Of a stretch of 64,000 nucleotides of DNA, positions 1 through 9,668 are shown one piece after another. The first letter of the stretch is position 1, and each line of letters opens with the position of its first letter. Where the stretch lies: NCBI GenBank assembly GCA_020638835.1, contig JACKHV010000003.1, forward strand, positions 1-64,000, written 5' to 3'. Under the pieces are notes generated by a model, which made no database searches, was not told the origin of the DNA, and saw nothing but the letters and a program-made list of their open reading frames with translations. Source of the DNA: Planctomycetota bacterium. GTDB lineage: Bacteria > Planctomycetota > UBA1135 > GCA-002686595. The translations under genes were made by a program, and so were the position numbers.

Positions 1-264
1 GCTCCGACCGCCGGCTTCTGTCATGAAGACGGGTCGGATCTGTGGATCCGGCAAGGCGCTACGACGCAGCCGCGGTTGCACATCGCGTTCCGCGTTCCCT
101 CGCGGGCGGCGGTCGACGCCTTCTACGCGGCGGCCATCGCAGCCGGCGGCACGGACAACGGTGCGCCCGGTTTGCGGCCGCAGTACCACGCCGACTACTA
201 CGGCGCGTACGTGCTCGATCCCGACGGTCACAACATCGAGGCGGTGTGTCACGACGCGCCGTGA
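1..264 (+). CDS. VOC-family (glyoxalase/dioxygenase fold) protein, C-terminal part
   Basis: The gene enters from outside the window; the frame is open from base 1 to a TGA at 262-264, so only the last 87 residues are seen. The visible part is one half of a vicinal-oxygen-chelate domain: HIAFRVPSRAAVDAFYAAA (beta-strand with a metal-ligand-type His, then a helix), then YYGAYVLDPDGHNIEAV, the usual DPDGHNIE end with its Glu ligand. Such proteins are small cytosolic metalloenzymes (glyoxalase I-like, antibiotic-binding or extradiol-dioxygenase types); the substrate cannot be told. The TTG at 76 is an internal codon, not the start. Confidence 0.85.
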   Translation, partial: APTAGFCHEDGSDLWIRQGATTQPRLHIAFRVPSRAAVDAFYAAAIAAGGTDNGAPGLRPQYHADYYGAYVLDPDGHNIEAVCHDAP

Positions 265-433
265 CCCCTGGGCGGGAATCGATCGAGAGCGCGGTCCTCG
301 GTGGTGCTTGCGCTCGAATGCACGCGAGTCAGGCGCTGGGCTGAAGGAGAGCGCTCATGCACTAGTGCCATGGATCGCATCGGGGTGGTGTCACCGATGG
401 GTGTATCACCGTGTTCAACCGCCGAGCCCCGCT

Positions 434-1063
434 TCAGCCCCCGAGCCGCGGTTCCACCTTCTTGCGCAGAGCCGCGCGCGCGCGGACGTACAGCTGCTGC
501 ACCGCATCGATGGAGCGTCCCAGTTCCTGCGCGACCTCGTCCCAGTCGGCGCCGCAGTAGTGGCGCAGCAAGAAGACTTCGCGCTGCGCTTCGACGAGTT
601 CGGAGAGCGCTTCGTCGACGATCTCCTCCACCTCGAGCTGTTCCGCGTTCTTGCTGGGAGGCAGCGCGTGGTCCGCCGGCTCCCAACCGACGGACTCGCC
701 GTTGATCACGAGGTTCATCGAAGCCTCGCGGCCCCGGTCGCGTCGCTGGGCCGTGAAGTAGTCGTTGGCGTCGTGGATCTTGTGCTCGGCGATGCGAGAC
801 AGCCAGTTGATGATCGCGGCGGACGACTGGAGCTCGACGTCGCCGATCTTGCGCGCCGCGACGAACATGGCTTCCTGCACGATGTCCATGCTCTCGACGT
901 TCGCGCGCAGACGCGCGCCGAGCCGGATGCGGACGATGCGGCGCAAGCGGTCCTGGTAGCGAAGGAGGAGGTCGTCGAGCGCGGCCGAGTTGCCGGCGCG
1001 AGCTCGCGCGGCCAGGTGGACGGACTCGGTGGGATCGAGAGGGGGGAAGTCGGTTCCGGCCAT
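434..1063 (-). CDS. ECF-type RNA polymerase sigma factor
   Basis: A 209-residue sigma-70 family protein. Region 2 lies at about residues 25-105 (NVESMDIVQEAMFVAARKI) and region 4 at about 150-205 (AQREVFLLRHYCGADWDEVAQELGRSIDAVQQLYVRAR), the helix-turn-helix that reads the -35 box. No anti-sigma factor is next to it; instead the gene follows a Ser/Thr kinase-TPR gene on the same strand 104 bp upstream, a common planctomycete pairing, so control by the kinase is plausible (inference). The ATG at 1063 is chosen; a GTG at 1096 in the same frame would add 11 residues. Neither has a clear Shine-Dalgarno. A TACACT -10-like box at 1113-1118 suggests its own promoter. Confidence 0.9.
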   Translation of the reverse strand: MAGTDFPPLDPTESVHLAARARAGNSAALDDLLLRYQDRLRRIVRIRLGARLRANVESMDIVQEAMFVAARKIGDVELQSSAAIINWLSRIAEHKIHDANDYFTAQRRDRGREASMNLVINGESVGWEPADHALPPSKNAEQLEVEEIVDEALSELVEAQREVFLLRHYCGADWDEVAQELGRSIDAVQQLYVRARAALRKKVEPRLGG

Positions 1064-1112
1064 GGTGGGGGGCCGTGAGCTCGACGAGCGAGCCACGGTG
1101 ACGTGCGCTGGC

Positions 1113-1118
1113 AGTGTA
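1113..1118 (-). promoter_or_regulatory. -10-like box TACACT for the ECF sigma gene
   Basis: The minus strand reads GC-TACACT in the 104-bp gap between the kinase stop and the sigma start, the same GC-TANNNT form found before many starts in this window. It lies 16 nt before the alternative GTG (1096) and 49 nt before the ATG (1063). No convincing -35 was seen. Confidence 0.4.
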
Positions 1119-1167
1119 GCGCACGCGACGCCGAGGCGCGGAACCTGGATGCTCAGCGATGTGGAGG

Positions 1168-4100
1168 TCAGCGCGGCGGACTGCCTTCGCGCAAGGCATC
1201 CGCTCGCTCACGGTAGCCTTCACCCGGCCGTCCGCTGTCGAGCGCTTCGAGGCATTCCAGCAGTTGGGTTCGCAGCGCGGACCGGACCCGGTCCTCGACG
1301 GCAGAGTCCTCGGACGCTCTGGCGAAGGCTGGTTCCAGCACCTCTAGCGCGGAGTCGAGTTCACCGAGTCGGAGCTGAAGGTTACCGATCGTCGCCTCGG
1401 CGAACGCGAGGGTATTGCGATCCACCTCGGGAGCAGCGCGGTGTCCCTCCATCCAGAGCTGGTAGTGGCGCAGGGCGTCGTCAAGCCGATCCATCGACTC
1501 GAGCACGACCCCCAAGTTGAACAGACTCATCAGCGTGCGCTCGTTCTCGTCCCCTCGCGTCCGGCGCAGGATTGAGAGTTCTTCTTCTAGGTACGGGAGT
1601 GCTTCCTCCGCGCGGCCCCATGCGACGAGGCGGTCGCCCAGGTTGAAGAGGCTGTCGAGCGTCTCCTCGTCCTCGTCGCCGAACGCGCGCCTGCAGCTCG
1701 CGAGCTCCTGTTCGAACGCGGCGAGGGCGTCTTGCTGGAGTCCAACCTCGTCGAGCAGCTGCGCGTACTCGTAGAGGAGTGACCTCGTCTTTGCGTCGTT
1801 CGGACCTCTCAGGGCCTGAATCCCGTCCAGGGCTTCCCTTAGCAGCGGCAGCGCATCTTCGTGCAGTCCCATCGCTTGCAGATGAGTGCTCAGGTTGTAG
1901 ACGCTCGCGAGCGTATCCGCGTGCTCGTTGCCGAGCTCCCGGCGGCAGCTCGCGAGCTCCTCCTCGAAGGCGGACCGCGCCTCGTCGTGGCGCCCGAGAG
2001 AGGCGAGCAGCTTCCCGTAGTGGAAGAGGCTGGCCCTGGTGTCCTCGTGGTCGGGGCCATGGAGCCGACGCATGGCGTCCAGCTCTTCTCGGAACAGCGG
2101 CAGCGCGTCGTCGAGCCGACCCAGGTCCTGCAAGAGGATTCCCAGGTTGTAGACGCTCGTGAGCGTGTCCTCGTGATCGTCGCCGAGGACTCTCCGGCTT
2201 CCTGCAAGCGCTCGTTCGTAGTAGGGCAGCGCCCCTTCGAGATCCTGCTGGGACCGTAGAAGAGATCCCATGTTGTTGATCGTGATGAGCGTCATCGGGT
2301 GGTCGTCACCGCGAGTCCGCTGGCTCCTCTCGAGCGCTTCCTGGGCGTAGGGCATGGCTTCGTCGAACCTCTGCAGCTGTTCGAGCACCATCCCCAGGTT
2401 GCTGATGCTCGTGATCGTCTTCGGGTGATCGTCGCCATGAAGGATGCGGCACGCACCGAGGCACTCCGTCAAGATCGAGAGTGCTTCGTCCGACTTCTCC
2501 ACGCTGATCAGCAGCACCCCCAGGTTGTTCATGAGGTCCAGAGTCTGGTCGTCGTGAAGGCCATCGGTACTCCTGGCGATCGCGAGAGCGCGGCTCGAGT
2601 ACACGAGGGCCTTCTCGTACTCTCCCAGGGTGTCGTAGATGGCGGACAAGTCGCTCAGACAACAACGCGTCACGAAGTGGTGCTCTCCGAGAAACTCACG
2701 GCTCAATTCCAGTGTGCGTTCGAGGACGAGCACGGCTTCCGAGTTCTTGCTCTGCGCGGCGAGCACAGAGCCGACGTTGTTCATCGCGCCCAGCGTCGTA
2801 GAGTCGTGCTCACCGAGAGCGGCTCGGGAGCGAGACAGAGCTGACTCGCAGTACGGCAAGGACTCGTCGAATCGACCGAGGTCCATGAGCAGCATGCCCA
2901 CGCGATTGACGCACTCGATCGTCGATCGACTGTTCGCTTCGCCGTGAGCTTCGAGGAGCTCGAGCGCGCGAAGCTGGATGTCCAGAGCCCGTTCGAATGA
3001 TCCGAACTGTTCGAATCCGAGTGCGACGGAAACGAGCAGCTCCGCTTGCGTGACCGGATCCTGATCGAAGTCGTCGAGTGCCGTGAGATACGCCGGCTCC
3101 AAGACGACCTCGCGTAGTGCCTTTGAACCCAAGTTCGAGAAGTTGACGGGCGCGATCGACTCCTTGAGTCGCTCGCGCGCGAGCGCGATCTCCGACTCCG
3201 GTCGCTTGCGCGCAGTCAGGGTCGCGGTGAGCTCCCGAGCGGTTCCCTCACGGAGTCGTTCTCCGAAGGAGCCGGGTTCGAGCCTCTCGAACATCCCCTC
3301 GTGGAACTTGACGATCTTCGCGAGCCTCGCTGCCTGCTCGGTCGCCTCGTCGCGCTGTTCCTGAACGAGGTTCTTCTGTTGCGTGAGGTCGGCATTGGCG
3401 TCCGCCAGCTCCAGTCTCCTCCCGATGTTCTGCTCCAGGAGGAGCGCGATCACGGTGAAGGCGACGGCCCCGACCGCACCCACCCCGGCAATCGTCGGAT
3501 TCCTGCGCGCCCACTTCACGGAGCGCTGCGCGAGACTGGGCGGCCGTGCCGAGATCGGCCGGTGCTCGCGGAATCGTCGCAGGTCGTCGGCCAGAGCCCG
3601 CATCGAGGGGTATCGATCTTCGCGGCGCTTCTCGAGTGCTTTTCCCGCGATGACGGCCAGTTCGGAAGGCAGCTGCGAGCGCTGTTTCTTCAGTTCGGGA
3701 GGGTCCTCACTCAGGATCGACGTCGCGATCTGGTGCGTCGTGTCGCCTTCGAACGGTCTACGCAAGGAGAGCAGCTCGTAGAGCACGACTCCGAGGCTGA
3801 AGACGTCGGTCCGGTGGTCGATGCCGGACGCCGAAGCCCGCACCTGCTCGGGACTCATGTAGTAGTAGGTCCCGATCGCTTGGCCGGACTCCGACAACTC
3901 CGCATCGCTCTCGACACGCGCGAGTCCGAAGTCGGTGAGCCGGGGACGGCCGTCCACTTCGATGAGGATGTTCTGCGGCTTGACGTCGCGGTGGATCACG
4001 CCCGCGTCATGCGCATGCTGCAGCGCCTCGGCGACCTGCACGACGAGTGCCGCCACGTCTCGGTAGTAGTCGCGCGGCAACGCCGGGGCGTTGCGCGACT

Positions 4101-4554
4101 GGTCCACGAGGTCTCGGACGGTGCGGCCTCCCGCGACGAACTCCTGGTTGATCCAGTGAACTCCGTCCGTCTCGCCCGAGCTGTGTACTTGCACGATGCC
4201 CGGGTGCGAGAGCCTGCCTCCGGCGCGTGCTTCTCGGGAGAAGAGCTCGAGCGTCCGATCGGAGAGGCGGTCCTGGCGAACAAGCTTCAGAGCGATCTTC
4301 CGGTGGTAGGCCAGCTCTTCCGCTTCCCAGACCTGTCCCATGCCGCCGTGACCGAGCACTCGGATCAGTCGGAAGCCGCCGAACAGGGCTCCAGGAGCGA
4401 GGCCGGTTTCGGAATCCGGGGCGCCGGTGATGCGTTCGCCGGAAACGGCGCCACGGAAGTCCTCACGGTTCTCGGGGAGCGCGGACAGCCAGGCGTCGCT
4501 CGAGCGCTTCTTCGGGTCGCCCGGCGGCCCAGATGCGGAGGTCTCGTTGCTCAT
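1168..4554 (-). CDS. Membrane-anchored Ser/Thr protein kinase with a C-terminal TPR array
   Basis: The protein is 1128 residues from the ATG at 4554 (an upstream GTG at 4662 would add 36 residues of poor composition). The kinase domain spans about 61-335: glycine loop LGHGGMGQVW, catalytic Lys90, HRDVKPQN at 188-195 and DFG at 208-210, all intact, so it should be active. A single membrane helix follows at about 355-373, then a coiled-coil-like stretch and about 12 tetratricopeptide repeats of the 42-residue type (SVYNLGILLQDLGRLDDALPL and relatives) from about 480 to the end. The kinase would face the cytoplasm and the TPR array the outer side. The next gene on the same strand is an ECF sigma factor, a likely partner (inference). 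Kinase-TPR fusions of this type are common in Planctomycetes. Confidence 0.95.
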   Translation of the reverse strand: MSNETSASGPPGDPKKRSSDAWLSALPENREDFRGAVSGERITGAPDSETGLAPGALFGGFRLIRVLGHGGMGQVWEAEELAYHRKIALKLVRQDRLSDRTLELFSREARAGGRLSHPGIVQVHSSGETDGVHWINQEFVAGGRTVRDLVDQSRNAPALPRDYYRDVAALVVQVAEALQHAHDAGVIHRDVKPQNILIEVDGRPRLTDFGLARVESDAELSESGQAIGTYYYMSPEQVRASASGIDHRTDVFSLGVVLYELLSLRRPFEGDTTHQIATSILSEDPPELKKQRSQLPSELAVIAGKALEKRREDRYPSMRALADDLRRFREHRPISARPPSLAQRSVKWARRNPTIAGVGAVGAVAFTVIALLLEQNIGRRLELADANADLTQQKNLVQEQRDEATEQAARLAKIVKFHEGMFERLEPGSFGERLREGTARELTATLTARKRPESEIALARERLKESIAPVNFSNLGSKALREVVLEPAYLTALDDFDQDPVTQAELLVSVALGFEQFGSFERALDIQLRALELLEAHGEANSRSTIECVNRVGMLLMDLGRFDESLPYCESALSRSRAALGEHDSTTLGAMNNVGSVLAAQSKNSEAVLVLERTLELSREFLGEHHFVTRCCLSDLSAIYDTLGEYEKALVYSSRALAIARSTDGLHDDQTLDLMNNLGVLLISVEKSDEALSILTECLGACRILHGDDHPKTITSISNLGMVLEQLQRFDEAMPYAQEALERSQRTRGDDHPMTLITINNMGSLLRSQQDLEGALPYYERALAGSRRVLGDDHEDTLTSVYNLGILLQDLGRLDDALPLFREELDAMRRLHGPDHEDTRASLFHYGKLLASLGRHDEARSAFEEELASCRRELGNEHADTLASVYNLSTHLQAMGLHEDALPLLREALDGIQALRGPNDAKTRSLLYEYAQLLDEVGLQQDALAAFEQELASCRRAFGDEDEETLDSLFNLGDRLVAWGRAEEALPYLEEELSILRRTRGDENERTLMSLFNLGVVLESMDRLDDALRHYQLWMEGHRAAPEVDRNTLAFAEATIGNLQLRLGELDSALEVLEPAFARASEDSAVEDRVRSALRTQLLECLEALDSGRPGEGYRERADALREGSPPR

Positions 4555-4702
4555 GGTCGTGTGTCTCTTCGATCTGCGTGCCGGACGTAGCTCGACGCGC
4601 GAGCTTAGTCCATCCGGGTTGGACGCGCGAACGAGGGTGTAGCGACGGTATCGCTGGGACACCGCCGCTCCTTGAGATCGTCGGATTCGGCGCTTCTTGC
4701 TG

Positions 4703-5947
4703 CTACTCCACGGACACCCGCAGCGCGTTCGTCAGATTGAACCGCTGCCCCGAGCACAGCGACATCTCGGGGTCGCGATAGAAGCCCTGGAAGTAGACGT
4801 CCGTCCCGGCCAGGTCGTTCACCGAGCTGAGCTGCAGCATCCCCGCGCTCATCTCGAGCACGTCGAGCTGCCGGATCACGCCGCCGACACCGTTCGTCGC
4901 GCTGTCGAAGCTCGCCTGGACGGGGAAGCGGTGGTAACCGGAGCCCCACACCGGGCCGTCGGGGCCGGGGGATAGACACAGTCTGCCGGCGCCGAAGGGG
5001 ACCGGGTTCCGCGGCGTGGTCGACATGAACACGATGCCGAAGGTCTCGCTGGGGAGGTCGGACATCACCAGCTCCAAGTTGTCGTCGACAATGCGCTGCG
5101 TTCCTTCGAAGGAGAGCAGTCCGCCTTTCCCGAGGGAGTTCACGCAACCCGCGTGAGGATCCGACTCGAGACCGGTGTCGTTGTTGCACGGGCAAGCGAC
5201 GCTACCCGGGCAGAGGTACTCGAAGGCCGGGTCGAAGTGGGTCGTGAAGATCCGAACGTCGTCCGCCTTCGTGTTCGACGTCAGCGTGATCTTGATCGTC
5301 CGCTCGTCGGGGAAGATCTCGATCCGGTTGTCGAGGCTCGGCACGGTGTTGGAGAACTCGACGCCACGATCGGCACCGGGACCCCAGTTCGAGTCGCCGG
5401 GGTTGCTGCTCCCCGGACCGCCGGTGCAGGTCGGGTAGACCGTCGCGCCGGGCTGGCAGTAGTTCGGTGCGATGTCCGGGTCGTAGTCCTTGAGGCGACC
5501 ATCACTGGTGTGCATTCCCACGATGCGCTCGGGGAAGGTGATGACGGCGGTGAAGGTTCCGCTGGCGTTGTTCGTCAACTCCTGGCGGATGTACCAGACG
5601 TCGTAGCTCCCCGAAGGATCGAGGTACTCGACGTCTCCGAGCAGCAGGTCCGAGCGTTGGTCGACGATCTGCGTGTCGCCGACCGCGCTGTTGCTGATGT
5701 CCAAGTACATCTGCATGCCGGACGGCGGCGTGAGCGCGGAGCGTTCGAGGAACAGCATCATCCCCTGGTCGCTCATCAACGAGTTCTTGTCGAGGCGCGG
5801 GGGCGCCGAGGTGAGCAGGACGATCTCGTCCTCGCCGGGCTGGTCGGAGATGACCAGCTGGCTGACGTCCTGGGCGTGGGCGACTCCCGCGACGAAGAGT
5901 GCGGCGACGGGAAGCAGGGCGTGGGGTTTGGCGATACGCGGGGTCAT
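4703..5947 (-). CDS. Secreted protein with planctomycete Cys-rich C-terminal module
   Basis: 414 residues with a clear signal peptide (cut after GVAHA, about residue 25). The middle part is beta-rich and not recognised. The last 170 residues begin with a CPGSVACPCNND...GCVNSLGKGG segment that aligns with the C-termini of the pentahaem protein ending at 15733 and the protein at 25417-26424, although this copy is the most diverged (it lacks the PFKDGL and RYYQ parts in clear form but keeps YFQGFYRDPEMSLC and GQRFNLTNALRVSVE). The shared end suggests a common surface-attachment or export role (inference). The start is an ATG with AAGGAA 10 nt upstream. The function of the middle is unknown. Confidence 0.85.
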   Translation of the reverse strand: MTPRIAKPHALLPVAALFVAGVAHAQDVSQLVISDQPGEDEIVLLTSAPPRLDKNSLMSDQGMMLFLERSALTPPSGMQMYLDISNSAVGDTQIVDQRSDLLLGDVEYLDPSGSYDVWYIRQELTNNASGTFTAVITFPERIVGMHTSDGRLKDYDPDIAPNYCQPGATVYPTCTGGPGSSNPGDSNWGPGADRGVEFSNTVPSLDNRIEIFPDERTIKITLTSNTKADDVRIFTTHFDPAFEYLCPGSVACPCNNDTGLESDPHAGCVNSLGKGGLLSFEGTQRIVDDNLELVMSDLPSETFGIVFMSTTPRNPVPFGAGRLCLSPGPDGPVWGSGYHRFPVQASFDSATNGVGGVIRQLDVLEMSAGMLQLSSVNDLAGTDVYFQGFYRDPEMSLCSGQRFNLTNALRVSVE

Positions 5948-6174
5948 GTGGTGGTTCCTTCCTGTTGGCGGCGAGTGCCGGGTTCGTCGCGTTCAGGGGA
6001 GGGCACCTGCAGGGCTGACGGTGATTTCGAGAAAACTGCTGCTCGCGGAGTTCCACCACGGGCCTGCGAAAAGTCGGAGAAAGAGCGGCAGGAACTGCTC
6101 GCGTCACCCCTCGTGCCGGTGCCGCCGCAGGGAGCGTCCCTGCTCGATGACCCGACGCACCAAAGGAACGACAC

Positions 6175-6837
6175 ATGCGCCGCTTGCTCCGCCCTCTCGA
6201 TCGAATGCCGGGCGTTCGATCCGTTCTTCCGCTCACGCTCCTGCTCGCCGCCGCCGGAACTGCTGCCAGCCAGATTCCGGTCGAGGAGGGGATCTACCAG
6301 CTCTTGCCCATCGCGGCAGAGAATCGCCCCGATGGATTCCCGAGTGTCGAGCTCTTCGCCGTTGCTCCCATCTGGGGGCTCGACGAGGCCGTCCTGGTGG
6401 TCGACGCCAACCCGAGCGTCGCGCCGATGCTTGCGATCGACGTGGAACTCCTCGAGGGGCTCGTGAGCCAGTACCTCGAAGAGCGCGGCGTCCACCTGCT
6501 GCCCGCGGACCAACTTGCCGCTACGAAGGGAACGACGATGATCTCGCTCGAGCTGAACGCCGACACGATCGAGGGAAGCGGGCGGATCGCGTTCGCCGTC
6601 GGATTGGCGGTCAAGCAGCTCTGCGTGCCCGTCGCCGAACCGGAGGTCGCGACGATCGCGACGGTCTGGAGAACCTCGCAACTCGGAATGACGCAGGGCG
6701 AAGCCGAGTTCCGCGCGCGGAGCCTCGGTCAAGGCGTGGAGAGTTGCCTCATCGAGCTCCTCCAGGTCCGCGATGAACTCGCGCGGCGTCGCGCTGCATT
6801 GACGCAGCCCGCGCCGAGCGGGGAGGAGGCGCGATGA
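6175..6837 (+). CDS. Secreted protein of unknown function
   Basis: 220 residues. The N-terminus carries a positively charged stretch and a hydrophobic signal segment (VLPLTLLLAAAGTAASQ) with probable cleavage near residue 33. The remainder is a compact alpha/beta-looking domain with no motif that I recognise and only two cysteines. The start is supported by AAAGGAA a few bases upstream. Its TGA overlaps the ATG of the next gene (ATGA at 6834-6837), so the two are translationally coupled and may form an exported pair with the lipase-like lipoprotein. Confidence 0.8.
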   Translation: MRRLLRPLDRMPGVRSVLPLTLLLAAAGTAASQIPVEEGIYQLLPIAAENRPDGFPSVELFAVAPIWGLDEAVLVVDANPSVAPMLAIDVELLEGLVSQYLEERGVHLLPADQLAATKGTTMISLELNADTIEGSGRIAFAVGLAVKQLCVPVAEPEVATIATVWRTSQLGMTQGEAEFRARSLGQGVESCLIELLQVRDELARRRAALTQPAPSGEEAR

Positions 6838-9083
6838 TCTCCCCTCGCAGAGAGTCCCTGCACGCGGCTCTTGGCTCGGCGCTCAGCCGGCTCTGCGCCG
6901 GAGCCGTCGTCTTGCTGGCGTGTCATGGCTGCGGCGGTTCGTCCGGCGCGCCAGGCACCGGCGTCCCCGCCGTCGAACCGCCCGACCCTGGCGACGGCGG
7001 CGGGACGGGCGGCGGAGTGCAGGTGGAACTCTCCGACCAGTTCGAGTGGGAGTACGACGCGCTTCCCGCCGTGGGGCGGCCGTTCGAGGCGCACCTCGTG
7101 AGCTTCGGTCCTGTCGCAGGGGCGGTCGAGGTCGAGCTCGTGGAAGCTCCACCCGGCATGAGCTGGGACGAGACCGCGGAGGTCATGCGTTGGACGCCCG
7201 AGTCCGGAGAGTCGGGCTGGTGGTCGATCGCCACCAGCGTGTCGGTCGGCGGGAGCGTGTTCGACGTGCCGTTACAGCTCGAGGTCGAAGGGCGTGAGCT
7301 CGTAGCGGAGGGCCTCGTCGGTCCGTCCGGCGGGAGCCTACTCGCCGGCGCAGGCTTCGCCGGTGTCGGACTGGACCAGCTGCACGTCGCGCCCGGCGCG
7401 CTCGACGAGGACCTGCTCCTTCAGCTCTGGCGTCTCGATAGCTCACCGCTCTTGCCGGCCGACGTCCCCGCGCTCGCGCTCGAGCCTGCGCGTGCGCTCG
7501 CCGTCGCTTCGACGCTCGAAGTCTCGTACGACGCCGAGTGGTTGCAGTCCGCGGGTGTCGCTGACGAGTCCGCGCTCGTGCTCTATCGCCTGTCGCCGGA
7601 GACGGGTCGCTGGGACGTGGTCCCCGGGAGCTTCTGCGATCCGCGCAATCGTCGTGTGATCGGATGGATCACCTCGACGGGAGCCTACGCCGTGTTCGTC
7701 GACACCGTCGACGCGCTCACGGAGGCGGCGCAGGCGGCGCTCGAGCAGCTCGAGGAGTGGACGGACGCCGTCATCCAATGGGGAGAGGACACGGCGTGCG
7801 CTGTGCACGACGGCCTGAACATGGCGGCTGCGCTGCGGCAGCCCCGGCAGATTCACTGGGCGAAGGGCGACGGCTTCCGTCCGGACGAGACGAATGCGCT
7901 CTTGGTGCACGGCGTGTTCTCGGGCCCGGAAGCGCTCGGGTACTTCCCCCCTGGCTCGTGGTGCGCGCAGCCGTCGCCCTGTGGTCTGGTGGCGTACGCG
8001 ACCGCGCGGTACGACAACGTCGCGGTCTACCAGTATCCGTCCGGACGGTCCATCCGCAGCAACGCGCACTGGTTGGGGCAGCAACTCGTCTCCGACTTCG
8101 AGGTCTTCCGACCCGGTTCATTGGTGGACGGCTACGGGCACAGCATGGGTGGCCTCGTGCTGCGCGCTCTCCACGAGCTGGAGCGGCCTGCCTTCCCTTC
8201 CGTCGCCTTGCACCTCTCGCACCTCGTGACGCTAGGAACCCCGCATCAGGGTGGGGACGTGCAGGCTCTCCTCGAAGGGGCCTCGGGACAGGACCTCACC
8301 GGTTTCGCAGGGGCGATCCAAGACTCGCTGGACGCCGTTCAGACGGTCGCGCCGGACGGCATCGCGGACCTCCGGGAGGGCTCGGCCTTCCTGCAGGGGC
8401 TGAATCCTGCTCAGCAGCAGGGTTGGACGAACTACGTGCTCATCGGCGGCTCAGTCAGCGGCACCCAACCGGACGGCGACGGTTTCGCCGCGCTGACGAG
8501 CACGCTCCCCGCCGGCGTGTTCGAGGACGCCGTCTACGTGATCGCTCCCGGTGCGAGCCACAACGGGCTGCACTCGCAACTCTGCGTCAACGGTGTCGGC
8601 GCAGAGCTGGACCTGCTCGTGACCCCGCGCCGCACCTACGCCGAGGGCGTGACGCTCGAGCAGGCGATCTTCCTCGTCGACGGTCCGCAGGGCGACTGTG
8701 ACAGCACGCTCTACAGCGAGGTCTCGTTGCGCTTCGCGCCCGACTTCGGCCTCGTGCCGGGATCAGCGGTGTTCGGCGGTCATCGGTTGTCGTGCCCCGT
8801 CGAGACGGGCGACGAAGGCGACCTCGTCGGTGGCACCAAGCTGTTCTCGGACGGCCTGTTCCCGCCCGTCGACGACTTGCTCTCGGACCCCCTGTTGTCC
8901 CAACTCGTCGAGCTCGAGGCGCCCACCGATCGGACGATCACCTTCCGCGTGCTCCCCGGAACGGAGCCTTCGTTCTGCGCGTGCGGCGGTGAGCCGTTCA
9001 TCGGCGTCGAACGCGTCGCGATCGTGTCCGGCGCGAGCGCGGAGGAAGATGGAGGGGTTCTGACGATCTCGTTCGGACGCTGA
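6834..9083 (+). CDS. Lipase/esterase-like alpha/beta-hydrolase lipoprotein
   Basis: 749 residues. A lipobox VVLLAC places the lipidated Cys near residue 30, followed by a Gly/Pro-rich linker. A putative Ig-like (cadherin/He-PIG-type) domain follows (PPGMSWDETAEVMRWTPESG). The hydrolase domain begins near residue 345 (NALLVHGVFSGPEALGYF); the nucleophile elbow is GYGHSMGG with Ser437, followed by VTLGTPHQGG, typical of PGAP1-like or triacylglycerol lipases. A His candidate for the triad is in APGASHNGLHS. It would act outside the cytoplasmic membrane on an ester substrate that cannot be predicted. The start overlaps the previous stop (ATGA). A C-terminal beta-rich part of about 130 residues is not recognised. 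Confidence 0.88.
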   Translation: MISPRRESLHAALGSALSRLCAGAVVLLACHGCGGSSGAPGTGVPAVEPPDPGDGGGTGGGVQVELSDQFEWEYDALPAVGRPFEAHLVSFGPVAGAVEVELVEAPPGMSWDETAEVMRWTPESGESGWWSIATSVSVGGSVFDVPLQLEVEGRELVAEGLVGPSGGSLLAGAGFAGVGLDQLHVAPGALDEDLLLQLWRLDSSPLLPADVPALALEPARALAVASTLEVSYDAEWLQSAGVADESALVLYRLSPETGRWDVVPGSFCDPRNRRVIGWITSTGAYAVFVDTVDALTEAAQAALEQLEEWTDAVIQWGEDTACAVHDGLNMAAALRQPRQIHWAKGDGFRPDETNALLVHGVFSGPEALGYFPPGSWCAQPSPCGLVAYATARYDNVAVYQYPSGRSIRSNAHWLGQQLVSDFEVFRPGSLVDGYGHSMGGLVLRALHELERPAFPSVALHLSHLVTLGTPHQGGDVQALLEGASGQDLTGFAGAIQDSLDAVQTVAPDGIADLREGSAFLQGLNPAQQQGWTNYVLIGGSVSGTQPDGDGFAALTSTLPAGVFEDAVYVIAPGASHNGLHSQLCVNGVGAELDLLVTPRRTYAEGVTLEQAIFLVDGPQGDCDSTLYSEVSLRFAPDFGLVPGSAVFGGHRLSCPVETGDEGDLVGGTKLFSDGLFPPVDDLLSDPLLSQLVELEAPTDRTITFRVLPGTEPSFCACGGEPFIGVERVAIVSGASAEEDGGVLTISFGR

Positions 9084-9241
9084 TCGGGTGGTCGGGCGAC
9101 GCTGTGCAGGCGAACTCGAGCGCGGCCGATCAGCGGCACGTTCAGCTCGAAGGTCACCGATGCCGCCGGTCAGGAACCGCTCACCGATTCGGTCGTCCTA
9201 CGCCGCGACCTCGCCGTGCCAAAGGTCGCACGCCGCGCCGC

Positions 9242-9592
9242 TCAGACGTCCTTCCAGACCTGCTCGGACTCCGTCTCCGGGTTCAGCCCGCTGACGGTCA
9301 GCTCGAGGCCGCCGATCATCGGCGCGACCAGGTTGAAGATCGCGGCGTACAGGAAGCCGGCGATGAAGCCCATGATCGGGTAGATGATCACGGCGGCGAT
9401 CAGGAAGCCGGTCCCCGCAGCTCCCACCTCCGCCATGCCGGGCGAGTTCTGTGCCGCCATGCCCGCGGCCGAGATGATCAGGAAGAACACGCTTCCCACG
9501 AGTGCGACGAGGAAGGCGGCGGCCGCAGCGAGCAGACCGGCTCCGAGGGGGGAGACGCGGCGCAGACGGATCTTCGAGTGAGTGTCGGGCAT
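9242..9592 (-). CDS. Small membrane protein, two to three helices
   Basis: 116 residues. Hydrophobic segments at about 17-42 and 60-92 are separated by a short loop; the end (APMIGGLELTVSGLNPE) resembles small planctomycete membrane proteins with a conserved GGxEL tail, but I cannot name a family with certainty. No enzyme motif is present. The ATG at 9592 is preceded 7 nt upstream by TACAAC, a -10-like box, with only GGGAGGC between them, so the transcript may be leaderless or nearly so. Confidence 0.75.
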   Translation of the reverse strand: MPDTHSKIRLRRVSPLGAGLLAAAAAFLVALVGSVFFLIISAAGMAAQNSPGMAEVGAAGTGFLIAAVIIYPIMGFIAGFLYAAIFNLVAPMIGGLELTVSGLNPETESEQVWKDV

Positions 9593-9599
9593 GCCTCCC

Positions 9600-9605
9600 G
9601 TTGTA
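9600..9605 (-). promoter_or_regulatory. -10-like box TACAAC, 7 nt before start (leaderless type)
   Basis: The minus strand reads GTG-TACAAC-gggaggc-ATG. With transcription beginning about 7 nt after the -10 box, the mRNA would begin at or beside the ATG at 9592. See the finding on leaderless starts. Confidence 0.4.
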
Positions 9606-9668
9606 CACGGCCCGGGCCCGATCCTGTCCCCCGAAAGCGGGCGGCGCCGAGTCCGACCGCGGGGAGGA

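Noticed and set aside
378..399. CATCGG/CCGATG hairpin between the VOC and sigma genes
   Set aside because: Only 6 bp of stem with a 10-nt loop and no U tract; too weak to call a terminator.
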